Shown: positions 34,490-45,489 of the stretch, in pieces
Position numbering within the stretch: position 1 is the first letter of the stretch
Layout: each line of letters opens with the position of its first letter
NCBI GenBank assembly: GCA_031308135.1
Contig: JAHLJT010000631.1
Coordinates: forward strand, 143,634,734-143,698,733
DNA from: Acheta domesticus
Taxonomy: Eukaryota > Arthropoda > Insecta > Orthoptera > Gryllidae
Length of the DNA: 64,000 nucleotides
Direction of reading: 5' to 3'
Program-made: the position numbers and the translations under genes
The notes under the pieces: model-generated
What the model saw: only the letters and a program-made list of their open reading frames with translations
Database searches by the model: none
Told to the model about the DNA's origin: nothing

Positions 34490-34650
34490 GTTTGATGGTG
34501 GCCTGTGAATTATGAGGTGATATGATGAAAAATGATAGTGGCCTTTTGGAATCATCCCAGCATTCGCTTGTATGGCCGAGGGGTAATGCCACGAAATAAC
34601 CCGTTCGCGATCGCCGGCTCGGGGACCGAAACCGGGCCTCCCGACTGCGT
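34490..34650 (-). repeat. tRNA-derived SINE family S2, copy 2
   Basis: The minus strand has CGGTTTCGGTCCCCGAGCC (B-box-like), GGGTTATTTCGTGGCATTAC and GCGAATGCTGGGATG, collinear with 22745-22985. Confidence 0.6.
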
Positions 34651-34719
34651 TACGCCCTGAACGACTTCGCTCGGTAACGTATAGTGTGTGTGTATGCATA
34701 TATATTATCCGACCCCGGA

Positions 34720-34835
34720 TCCCAAGGGTTATCCGACAACAAATAAATAAAAAACAAACAAACAAGAATCAAACACATTTGAAATTGGCGCGCGCCGACC
34801 GAAGTCCGAAGCGCCGACCACGGGCTAAGTGAAAT
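34720..34835 (+). repeat. Family N 5' fragment
   Basis: CCCAAGGGTTATC, then a variable A-rich segment, then GAAATTGGCGCGCGCCGACC, as at the beginning of family N copies A and B. Confidence 0.65.
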
Positions 34836-35159
34836 TACACTGGCCGACATTTTTAAACTTTTGAAAAGTTACAGAAATAAAACTCACTGATTCTGACCAA
34901 TTTTGGGTCGCTGAATACGAATATGATAGCCGTTTTACTGGATTAGCTCGTATTTTTGTGTAACGCGTAGTTGCCAAATTTACCGTAATAGGCATAATGA
35001 GCCACCTTGAAAGTACCGGAGAATGAGTTTTTTTGACTGCAGAAAGGGAATCAATTTCGGTTTGGCACTTGTCGCAAAGACAATCAATTTTTAAAATTCT
35101 ATAAATTAATTTATTAAATCTAAACAATTAAAAAACTATATATTCAGTTAGTTTACAAG

Positions 35160-36200
35160 CACTATACTTTACCATTTACATACTCAGAACTGTTTATAAG
35201 GTATAATGTTCACAGATGTATACAGACCTCTTAGTTTCGGAAAACACTGTCTAAGAAATTTAAATCCTTCAGCTTCTTTGTCTATTCCTTTAAGAAATTC
35301 ATGAGGTACAACTTAACGTGCAGAGTTGGAAGCAGTACTTGCCTGGATCGATCAGAGGCTTATACTTGACATTATACCGGACTTAAATGACTCTCTGGGG
35401 GCCACTCCTTTTGTGAGAAATTTTTCCTGTAGCTCTTGAGTCCCAAAGACAGAAAAAACAAAAGTGCTTTGTAAATCCACCTTCCAGACATTGGTCTGGT
35501 CCAGACATTGGACATTATAATATTGCAAATACTTTTACATGTCCACAAATTTGCCAACCATGATCTTTGTACGAGATACGATTTAAAATGAGTGCGAGAT
35601 CCTCGTATCATTCATTGGAACAGAGTGTGTCACAGGCAGCTTATTTCCATTATGAAGCAAAACTGCTTTCAGACTGTATTTAGATGAATCTATGAAAAGA
35701 CACCAATCAGATGGATTACGTTGGATTCCTAACTCATTCATCAGGCCATTGATGTCCGTGCATACGCAAAGGGAATCTTCCATTCTGTAATATTCTGAAA
35801 AAAGGCTCGTTTCTTTTCCTGTGCTGAGTGTTAAGTAGTTCTGGGAGCCCGTAAATTCCATTCTTTGAGTTTAGCACCAAAGAATTAAGCTTTCTCTTTC
35901 GAAAGTTGTGAGTCTTTTGCTAAATCGTTCAATTCATGTTAAAGGATGAAATGTTTCATCTTTTAACTGGAAGGGACTATCTCTCAGATCTTCATCTGCA
36001 GATATTGAGTTAGTGTCCTCATCGGTTCCTGTAGGTGCTGCAATATCGATAGTTTCCCAATCGTTCGGAGGAGTAAGTGCAGGTAAATTTTCTCCATGAG
36101 GCACTGGTCTGATCGCGAATTGCAAGATTGAATATTCGATGGCACACTGTTTCTTCTTGTTACTTCCTGCTGTATTCGTCATACAGGAACAAAACGCCAT
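35160..36200 (-). pseudogene. Relic of an uncharacterised protein family repeated in arthropod genomes
   Basis: Three frames read in order on the minus strand: 36200-35934 (SADEDLRDSPF), 35861-35583 (CTDINGLMNELGIQRNPSDW, LFIDSSKYSLKAVLLHNGNK) and 35611-35372 (SQKEWPPESHL). A conceptual tail follows (LHVKLYLMNFLKG, FLRQCFPKL) at about 35200-35310. From memory this order matches a family seen in many copies in arthropod genomes, usually without an assigned function and probably carried by a mobile element. Stops and frameshifts between blocks make this copy dead. Confidence 0.5.
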
Positions 36201-36820
36201 AATGATTCCGGGGTTCTCTCCATATCATCGGAACCTTTTCTTGGATCCTTTAAACCAGGTCTTCAGCCCAGATTTTATCCTGATCCTCAATCTTACAGTC
36301 AAAATAAAAATAACATAATTCCCTGACGATATCATTCATTGATCTAATCTGAAACTTAACCATAACACGCCAGAGATATAACAAAATCAGCCCGGTGAGT
36401 TTTTACAACCTTTGCGGGAAGAACTTGGCATTTTGCGCAGGAAAGCGAAACTTAGAACCACAGAAAAACCATGAAATCACTGTATGATAACAGTAAAACA
36501 TTTCCGAAAATACGGGACAATAACTGAAGTTACTGAGTAAAACTTCGTAAGTCGATTCTCACGACAAACGTTTTCATACTTCAGAGATTGCTTACTGCAA
36601 TACATACTCGTAAGAGTAAGACTGAGCCACACAACAACGGCACTTCCTACTTTATATATTTGCTCGCCCGCGTCATCGTGCCGCCCATTGGTGCCACATA
36701 GACGAGGCGGCTACGTTCAGTGTGTAAAAAGCACTTAAAAACATACAATAGAACAGGAAGGAACACAAGTGTCAAGGTTTTCAATCATCGCGAATTTCTC
36801 TCCGTCCGTTTCATTGTTAA

Positions 36821-36891
<71 letters not shown>

Positions 36892-36905
36892 TTATATATA
36901 CATAC
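36821..36905. repeat. (TG)n(TA)n compound microsatellite
   Basis: TG repeats at about 36821-36837, TA repeats to about 36880, then TTTATAT units. Confidence 0.95.
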
Positions 36906-37399
36906 ACAACAAGAATCTCCTGAATTTCACCAAATGAATGAAATACTATTTATTTCTCACTCTAGGAACATTGTGAAAATGGTTACTTTGATGACAACTG
37001 AAGCCAAAATGGTAAAAACTGGCACCTACGCGTTACACAAAAATACGAGCTAATCTAGAAAAACGACTGTCAATTTCGAGTTCAGCATCCTGAAATTAAT
37101 TGGAATTAGTTGTTTCCCTTTTTGTAACTAAACTGATGTCGGCCTGTGTTATTTTTGCATGGCCGCTCAAGGTCAGGCCTCAGAGTTGCCGGAAGAATCC
37201 ATTCCTTAAAACTATCGCTTTAGGGGGGAGCGCGTCCCTTCCCAGGATGTGTTGACATCCCTACTCCAGTTCAGTAAACATTGACCCTGACTATTCGTCT
37301 CCGCAAGGTGACAGTTTTCAGTTGCATTTCTCTAACAGAGTACAGCTATTTGTATGAAGTTCTGTATAAGTGATTATTATTTTGTTGTGATCATTGCAA
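36906..37399. other. Unannotated DNA
   Basis: No gene or repeat recognised. Confidence 0.4.
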
Positions 37400-37770
37400 T
37401 GGGTCCTCTTCAGAGCAACTTGCATAAGGACGTTCTTTAGTCAGATGGTAAACTCGTTGCGAAAGTATATGAAATGATGAAGAGAAGCAAAAGAAGGTAT
37501 TGAAAATATCAAAGGCAGTAATTGTTGCTTCGGGTGTTTCGAAAAGATCTATTTGCAGAATTAATGAGGAAATTAATTATATTCAATCAGGAGAATCGTG
37601 TTCATTTTCTACTCATAATAAAGAGAAGAAGAGAAAGGACGAAGAATCGGCTCTCGACCGTTTCAATGAGAGTGTGATTCGCCGCACAAATATTCAATGC
37701 GTCACGTCAAGAAATCGTTATTTTTACAAGAAACTACGCGAACGATAGTAAAGATAGTGATAGTGATTGA
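37400..37770 (+). pseudogene. N-terminal fragment of a transposase-like protein
   Basis: A frame through 37500-37748 reads ISKAVIVASGVSKRSICRIN, then a Lys-rich linker and RFNESVIRRT. The arrangement (helix-turn-helix-like 'SKRTVxRI', basic linker, 'LDxFxxxxIRRxI') is that of the DNA-binding region of an insect IS630/Tc1-related transposase type. Upstream residues in the same region (VYEMM) agree. The catalytic part is absent. Confidence 0.4.
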
Positions 37771-38059
37771 TACTACTTATGATAGTGAGGAAACGGGTAT
37801 CAGTGACAGTGGAAAACATACGGATGATGAACACAGAGCCAGGCCTTCCCGTGAATTTGGTGTTTCTCCATTACCGAGCGAAGACATTACAGCAAATTGA
37901 TTTCCAAGACCGTTCGTTAGCATGAGTAGTGCGGTAAACAAATGGTTTTGGTATAAGCAGACGAGCCAGGCGCGAACGAGCGCCGCCTCCTGGCCCTCTC
38001 CCCACCACTTTCAGCTTCCTCCTCTACTCGCGAATCCCAGCGGCCACCCTAGAAAAATT

Positions 38060-38467
38060 TAGCTGTTTATAGGTGTGCCAATTAGCCGCCTTTGGGGCAA
38101 ATTTTCTGAAGCCAGTTTGAGGCTAGTTCCTCGCTTGTCCGCACGATCGGTTTGGGTCATGGTGTAAGATATACATCTTAAGATGACATGTTAAACTGTG
38201 GCTGTTACACAGTTTTACAAAACATTTCCTATCCATTTTCATGACTGATCGTTTTAGACTTTACCAATTCCACCGCGAAACGACAAAACACTAACTTGAA
38301 ATTAGAAATTAGCTGTCCATAGAGCTGTTGAATGGATCACGTCCAATCACGACCGTGCCAACTGAGACCCAAAGATCGCCGCGCTTATATGCGAGAACTG
38401 TGAGAACTAGCCTCACATAAGCTTCAGCTTTAGACTGAGAGTGAACACACCTATATATCTTACACCG
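38060..38467 (-). repeat. Family N foldback segment, inverted copy
   Basis: Carries CAGTTTGAGGCTAGTTCCTC, later GAACTGTGAGAACTAGCCTC and CCTATATATCTTACACCG. These are the reverse complement of the foldback at 5646-5911. The centre holds about 150 bp not present in copies A and B. Confidence 0.65.
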
Positions 38468-39194
38468 TGGCGCCGACCGAAGGCAACTCGCCCAAGCCCG
38501 AGAACGACTCATTCTCAGAAGCGGTGAACGGGGATTTGGACAAAGAGGAGTGCGGACGGTTGAGCGAAACGACGGGAGAAATCAGTGGTAACAGGGGCGT
38601 AGCGTCCATGGATGTGGATGATGTGTTACATACCCTGACAATATCAGCTATTTTTATTTTCAAATTATTGTAAATTATCCATTTGTTATTTTCTTTTTCT
38701 ACTATACAATATTTCATTATATTTTAAACATTGCGCCGTTGAGAATTCGATTTTTTACGAGGATGAAATAATCAGTCTGAAATGCCGCCGAGCCTGCACT
38801 ACGAATCAGATGCACAGTGACCCGTTACATCCAAGATGCCTGCAAAAAAGCTTTACGAAACATCTTTGTTCGCTTCAGTGTTTGTAAGAGAACAAGATTA
38901 ATTAATGATCATTGTCGTTTTATTTAAGTTTTATTACCTTATATTAATGCATTTAGCAACTATATATGTATAGCCAATTTAGGTTAGGGATTATGCTGGT
39001 TGAATGCACAAGGGTCTGTGACTGTGCAATCATCTGTGCCCTGGAATGGCGAGCACAATGCCATCCAAAGTGCCTACATAATTACGGAATCGTATTTTTG
39101 TGCCGTGGACAAATTATAGCACGTGAGAAACATATTTGAAAAAAATATGAGAGGACAGAATTTTATTTAAACGGCCAACACAGACTATGTTGAG
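38468..39194. other. Unannotated DNA with a short plus-strand open frame
   Basis: An acidic 68-codon frame at 38467-38673 continues out of the repeat boundary and matches nothing I know. The rest is AT-rich without motifs. Confidence 0.35.
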
Positions 39195-40901
39195 CCATAG
39201 CCCACTAGTATGCCTAACAGCCGCGGAACTTCGCCGATCCTTATGGACGCTAGCGAACGGACGAAGTTTCACATTGTGGCCGCTGGAGCGCTGGTCGCCG
39301 ACCATTCGCAAGGCCTTCAGGCCGCTTTAATACATGTAGAAATGTCCGTATTTCTGGCAATTTTGGTCACTTACAGTGATATGAAGCATTGAAAACTCAT
39401 GTTGGTGGTAATACTAAACAATACTGAAATTATATATCACTGTGCAGTTTGCTTAAAAGAAACTGTGGAGTGAGTACTTCAAATTAATCCTCAAATACAC
39501 AGTATGCGTGAAATCTAGTTGGTTAGTGAGCCACTAGTGATTCTTCTTGACGTATAAAATACAATATTTATTCTTTATTATTTCTGAAATGTATCTGTAT
39601 ATTTAGGTATTTAAAGATAACTATAATGTACATAATGTCTTTAAGGCTTTTAAAGACTATGGACGAAAACGAAAGCAATAGAAAACTATTATTTGATCAG
39701 TTTTTATGCTACATTTTTTATATTTTCAAACTGTATTTATTCTTTAATCTATATTACACGATCAAAAGTAAAAATTCAAAATTCAAGAAGGATTCGTGAA
39801 GAAAAAAAATCTCTAAATAACTGGAAGAAACTAGGTCTAAAACGGACCACCGGAGGGTGTTGTAAATAAATATATATTGACGCTGCTGTAAATAACACTC
39901 AGAAAAGTTCACTCAACAAAAAGTACTCCAAATCAATCTTGTCCTGGTAAAAACGTTCTCACCTAAAGATAGAATCAGAAAGTTACTTACGACTAGCAAA
40001 ATTTATATTGACGCTCTCATGGAGGTACACGAAAAAACTATTAGAGATAATCAATAAGAGCAACTAAAGTACAATGTAGAAATTATTTCTAATTCTTTGC
40101 GTAGCTCGCTTTCAAATTCCACGACAATGATAGAACAATAAATCAAACATCAGAAATAAAATTCTACTATCAGATATCTCGTGATCTCCAATGACGTTTG
40201 TAAGAAAATGTATCACTTTTTGATTGAAACGTGATACAATACGAGAAATATCCAAAGCTGTCTCCGACGATCATTCCCAGTACGTGGAGCCAATGCATTC
40301 TTATTGAACGTAAACAGAAATTTTTAATGTTATTTGTAAGTGTTTTTTTAATTTGTATCGAATTTTGAGAATAAACTGAATTGTTAGGTAGCCGAGGTAA
40401 GTGTTACATATTTTATTAGCGTTATGAAACATTAAGAAGGTATGTTAATATTTACTTACTTTGTGAAGATAATTAGTATGGATGGTTCTTAAATAAATAA
40501 ATAAATAAATAAATCAGTCTCATCTTTAAATAACGCTGAAGGCTGTATGTGATAGAGCAAAAATATATTAAGCCAGCTTTGCAAAGAGACAGTTTACTTG
40601 CGTGTGACGAGAGCGCAGATTTAATAACGATCATTGACATAAGTTGTGAACACTTTTTTATTAAAGGTCGTGAAGAACATTGCCGCTGTTACTAAAAAAG
40701 TAATGGAGATGCCTAAATACTTAAATTCAAAGCCGTCGAAAAGTTCTGTGTTTGTAATGCGGATCTCCGCATATTTGCGTGCAGTAGCAGATCGAGGAAT
40801 GGTCGGCGAGCAGCGCGCCAGCGGTCATTAGCGGAACTTTTAGCTGTAACAAGGAGGAGGTCAGAGCTCCGTTGCTTTTAATGCATACTAGTGGGCTATG
40901 G
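39195..40901. mobile_element. 1.7-kb TIR element of unknown superfamily
   Basis: The ends CCATAGCCCACTAGTATGC (39195-39213) and GCATACTAGTGGGCTATGG (40883-40901) are perfect inverted repeats. The similarity continues inwards with gaps (GGCCGCTGGAGCGCTGGTCG against its counterpart near 40810). The pair is flanked by TTGAG at 39190-39194 and 40902-40906. No transposase is seen inside. A (AAAT)n run lies at about 40491-40513. Five-base duplications are unusual and the ends match no superfamily I can name. Confidence 0.55.
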
Positions 40902-40939
40902 TTGAGCGATCCAACAATGTTATAAAGGAAAATAGGGAA

Positions 40940-41294
40940 ATTCTGTCATACTTTATTTGAGTTGTATCCTTTTTTGAGAGACATGGGCTTGTATTTTCTA
41001 GCCGTAATGCAAATAGGGGATCATCATATAGAGAAAATTTCATGGATTATATAAGTAAAATAATGAAATATGATAAAACTGACAATGATTATATGGAAAA
41101 TTCCAGTGTTTCGTGCAATCTCGCCAGAAATTCAGGTTGATTTGATTTCAAGTGTGAGAATGGTAATGCCCCATGAAATTAAAAATGAAATTTCTAAAGC
41201 CTCTTTTGTCTCCTCGACACTCGATGAAAACCTTTATGTAAGCAGCAAAGGACAACTGTCAACTGATGTTCATTTCGTGTCTGAAATGAACTGA
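40940..41294 (+). pseudogene. hAT/DUF4371-type transposase fragment
   Basis: Frames give RGSSYRENFMDYISKI, then SPEIQVDLISSVRMV, PHEIKNEISKASFVSSTLDE and QLSTDVHFV. This has the spacing of the region around the first catalytic Asp in DUF4371/hAT-like proteins (SPxIQNExI ... I..EI..A.FFSIxxDE). It lies just outside the TIR element, so any link between them is unproven. Stops are present. Confidence 0.5.
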
Positions 41295-41699
41295 TTTTCA
41301 CTTTCCTATTGTATTTTTATTGTAGATTATTGCTTTCCATTTTATAAATTATGCCATTTCTAATGAGTTCAAAATGATATCAATTGGACAATTTTGAAAA
41401 TCATTGGGTTTGATAGTGCTCTTATTATTAAAGTATGAGGACACACATTTATATTTTGCTAGGTCGTGAACATAAGACAACTTTTTCTAACTTTCAACCA
41501 GTAAACTACATGAAGTACGTATTAATTTTACTGTATCAGTTTTATTTTAAATATACAAAGTATTTGTGTGCTCTAATTGACCAAAGTGTCAGAAATGATA
41601 TTGGTGAATGAGGAATATTTAGGAATTTTAAATTATTTTCTCATTTCTCGAGTTACATACCCTAAGCCCAAACTCAGGCTACACCACTGAGTGGTAATG
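41295..41699. other. AT-rich DNA without recognisable gene
   Basis: No motif recognised. Confidence 0.4.
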
Positions 41700-42678
41700 T
41701 GTTCAAAGAAGGGAGGAGGAATTCTGCGAGCGGATTGTTAACTGTTATATGTGACTGTGAGAACTGAAGTGAAGACAGAATTGTTAATAACGTCGAGGAA
41801 AGAGCGATGCCTCAGATAATGCCGGAATCCAGTGATTGCCATACGGACATAGGTGCGTGCAATAAGTAAGGGAGGCAGTGAATAGACGTTCGGTAGTGAC
41901 CAACGTTGTTATGAGAACTCTACACTATCATCACAATATAATTTGGGTAAAGAAACTGAAATTAAGTATTCGAGGCCTGTATTAGTAAGTCTATATGATC
42001 AAGGTGATAAACAAGTATCATCCACACGCTGGTGTAGATTGTGAAGTGAAGTATTTTAATGATGAAACTGAAATTTCCGTTCCGTGAAATGTACAAACAA
42101 TAGAGACTTCAGAACGAATTTCGCCGCGAGTGTTTATTGAACCAGAAAGATTTGGTAGCGGCGTGGTCCTGAGCAGCGCAGGCGAAGGCGGCGGGTGCCG
42201 GTGACGCAGTGGCGACGACGCGGCACGCCGAACAGGCCCGGACACGCCCGAGGGGAAAAAATACTTGGGTATTTGAACATTTCAATAAAAGAAAAGGGGA
42301 ATTAAAAGGAAGGGTTGTGAATGAAAGTGATGAGCAAGAAAGTTGGTATCAAGCACATAGATTATATCATTTAATAATAATTGGAGTTAATGAACATTTA
42401 CAAGGTCATATTTTGTGTGTATAATTTTTGATTGGTGATTGCAAGAATAGATATTACCAACAGTTATTGGACTATTTTAGAATTATGGTTCAGTATTAAT
42501 AAAAAGGGAATAATACCTACACGAGTTTATTCCAGATATGCCATTAAATGCTTTATCAAGACGATCCCCCTAAAACCAACCCCGGTCCTCAATCATCGTT
42601 ACAAATGTATTATATGTATGACTTACAGATTACCTGCCTGGTGCTTCAGAAAGGTATGGTACGGTTATAATATATATG

Positions 42679-42690
<12 letters not shown>
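41700..42690 (+). repeat. Family N, diverged copy C
   Basis: Collinear with the second half of copies A and B: CAGATAATGCCGG, CACACGCTGG, GGCGAAGGCGGCGGGTGC, CCAGATATGCC, the NPGP-coding segment at 42578-42589, CTGCCTGG, CAGAAAGGTA and ending GGTACGGTTATAATATAT. An AT run separates it from copy B, which follows in the same orientation. Confidence 0.65.

Positions 42691-42712
<22 letters not shown>
42678..42712. repeat. (AT)n microsatellite between two family N copies
   Basis: The AT run joins the 3' end of copy C to the 5' end of copy B. Confidence 0.9.
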
Positions 42713-42716
<4 letters not shown>

Positions 42717-44264
42717 ACCCAAGAGTTATCAGTCAACAATTAAACAAAAAGCAAGAATGAAAACATTCGAAATTGGCGCGCGCCGACGGGAGGTATCTCA
42801 CCGCGGAACGTGAACGATTCGGTCTGAGGCAGTGAACGGAGAGTTGAAGAGAGAAAGCGCAAAGCACGGTGTAAGAGATATAGGTGGGCTCACTCCCGGT
42901 CTAAAACTGAAGCTAATGTGAGGCTAGTTCTCACAGCTCTCGCTATGTAAGCGCTGCGAACGACTTGGGCATTTTTGGGACAAGATGGTGATCCATTTAA
43001 TAGCTTTGTAACCTCTGGTGGAAGCCACTAAATCGCGAGACGCCATCATGAATGCCCAACTCGATCGTGCGCACCGTACGGATAAGTGAGGAACTAGCCT
43101 CAAACTGGTTACAAAAATTTTGTTCAAAAGGCGACTAGTTGACACACCTTTATATCTTACACCGTGGCGCCCAGACATGGCGGAGGTCAAATGGTAGAGC
43201 GATGTAGTGGATGAAATCAGTTGAAGTGTGGTGTGAAAAGAGTAGAAGAATCGTGTGAGTAGACGCTTGAGTGATACATGAGACTGTGGTAAATCGGAGG
43301 TAAGAAGATGCGTCTATAATGTGAAGGAATAGAGATGCCACAGATAATGTCGGCAGTAAGTGATAGACACGCGGACATGGACGAGTGCAGCCACTAATAG
43401 AGACGTTAAGTAGACGTGGGATAGCAATAATTGTGATTGTGATGACTGTAGAGTAACATCAAAGTTACAACCTGGGAAAAAGGGGGCGGAAAATGGATAA
43501 TTGAGACTTGTACTATAGTATTTACACGAGCAAGTGCAGTAACCAGCCGTCATTCACACGCTGGTAAATTGTACAGAGAAAGATTAATCGTGAAACTAAT
43601 GCTCCCGTTGCGTGAGAGACACGAGTGTTCGAAAATGCCGAATGAATTTCGTCTGCGAGTGCTGTGAAGAACGAAGATTTGGGTAACGGCGTGGCGTGTT
43701 CGCGAGCATTGCTGGCGCAGGCGGTGGGCGCTGGTGACGACACGGCGGCGACGCGGCCGACCGAGCAGACCCGAGCAATCCCGAGGATAGCGCCGAGGTG
43801 GAGGCACGCGTCGGAGCTACAAGAGGCATACAGCATATTAGTATCTGATATTCAGTAACCAGGGTAATCAGAGTATGGGTTTACGGTGAGGGAGACACGG
43901 GAGGGGACTACAGGGTGAACAGTAGCAAACCATTGAATGATGTAAATTACAAGCGATTGGTATAGGGAACACAGATCACGTGGCAGCAAGTATGATTAAT
44001 AAAGAGTTGCATGTTTTGCATACAAATTCATGTTGGTGTTTCTAATAATAAAGAAACGGAAAATTATATTTGAGATTGTGGAACTTTAGAGTTATGGTTG
44101 ATAAATATTAAAGGGAAAGATACTTCCATGAAATATTCCAGATATGTTGTCAAATGCCTTATCAGGGCGATGCCCCTAAAACCAATCCTGGTCCTAAACA
44201 AATTTTCTTGTATGTATGGATTACAGGTTATGTGCCTGGCAGACCAGAAAGGTACAGTACGGTC

Positions 44265-44268
<4 letters not shown>
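42713..44268 (+). repeat. Family N, copy B (uninterrupted)
   Basis: About 1.56 kb, closely similar to copy A but without the hAT and LTR insertions; the empty sites are TCTGCGAG at 43652-43659 and GTAC at 44257-44260. It contains its own foldback unit at 42867-43164 with an extra segment of about 35 bp in the loop. It ends in CGGTCACAATATAT. The NPGP segment lies at 44184-44195. Confidence 0.85.

Positions 44269-44353
<85 letters not shown>
44264..44353. repeat. (TA)n(TG)n(CG)n compound microsatellite
   Basis: TA repeats to about 44308, TG repeats to about 44340, then a short CGCGCG run. It abuts the family N 3' end. The open frames of alternating Tyr/Ile and Cys/Val here are artefacts. Confidence 0.95.
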
Positions 44354-44879
44354 TTATACATTCGCACATACTCTGTTATAATATATATTTCCTTGATTTC
44401 TAAAATTATAGATACCGGAACGCGTGGCAAAATCATTAATTTAAAATCAACTTATTATCTTTTGATTACTCATTTACATTAATAATTATAAATAACGTCA
44501 ATAAAATATGTAATTTAAACTAATATATATTGTAAATAATCCTTATTTCGTGTAATCATCTTTTTCGACAACCTACTAATTTTATTTCAGGTCTATTTAG
44601 GCATGACAGAAGTACTTATAAATTAATCATACATTCTATTCGCGGTAATTGGTTTTGTAACTAAATTCGGGTATATTAATCATATACCGAGAAAATAACA
44701 ATGCGCATTTTATAAAAGTTTCCACAATTCCAACAATTTTTCATCATATTGATTTTCTCTACATCTATCCTTCCTTGTAAATATCTAAAGTCGAATGTCG
44801 TCTACACTTGAGTCAGGAATCTACACAGATGGATCAAATAGATGAAGAGATTAGTCAATAATTTTCTTTTTCAAATTCG
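44354..44879. other. AT-rich DNA without recognisable gene
   Basis: No motif recognised. Confidence 0.4.
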
Positions 44880-45480
44880 CATTCGCGGAACAAAATAGCT
44901 TCAGATTTATTACATTTTTAGCTTAAAGAAGACTGTCCTGGATTGTCTTAAAGTATAAATATTCTCGAAAGCCTATAATTAGTTCCATTTCATTCAGTTG
45001 AAATCTGGGAGCAAGCTTTTTCATTTCATCTTCCCCATAATTCAATTTGACATTTTTGGGGCATTGTTTCATTTCTATCACTTTTGCTAATGTGACAAGA
45101 TCTTGATAACGTCAGCAAAGCAGTCACGTTTCAATTGCTAGCTTTAATTCTTTATAAAATTTGATTGAGTTCTTAGGATTTTTGTTGATGGGTTTTCATT
45201 TTTGTGAAGAGGTATTCCAAATATGATAAATATTCCACTGCTCCTTTGGAAGTAGTATAATAACTATCTGGAGCTAATTTTTTGCACTCAAAAAGTGATA
45301 CTGCCCCTTTTAATTCTTAATGGAAGAGTACAGATCCATAGTTGATGCTTTAAAGCCTCCATCAACTCAGATAATTCCTGTAATGCTTCACAAGTTAATC
45401 CAAGACCAAAAATAAAGTTGATGACAGTAACTTTTTTCCGGAGAACGCTAAAAATGCACTTTTCATCGATGTGGTTCATT
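44880..45480 (-). pseudogene. hAT-type transposase fragment
   Basis: The open part, 45479-45288, reads FGLGLTCEALQELSELMEAL. This matches the helical insertion region of a hAT transposase type common in insects (CEALQELSxLSxALQ). Downstream, decayed frames show PDSYYTTSKGAVEYL and isolated further matches. No termini are seen. Confidence 0.45.
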
Positions 45481-45489
45481 ACTAGTTAT

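Noticed and set aside
36720..37053. Open frames containing alternating Tyr-Ile runs
   Set aside because: Translation of the (TG)n(TA)n microsatellite; no flanking domain.
38467..38673. Acidic 68-codon frame as a host exon
   Set aside because: It begins inside the family N repeat boundary, has no homologue I know, and no clear splice sites.
44064..44482. Tyr/Ile- and Cys/Val-alternating open frames
   Set aside because: They read through (TA)n(TG)n microsatellites at the end of family N.
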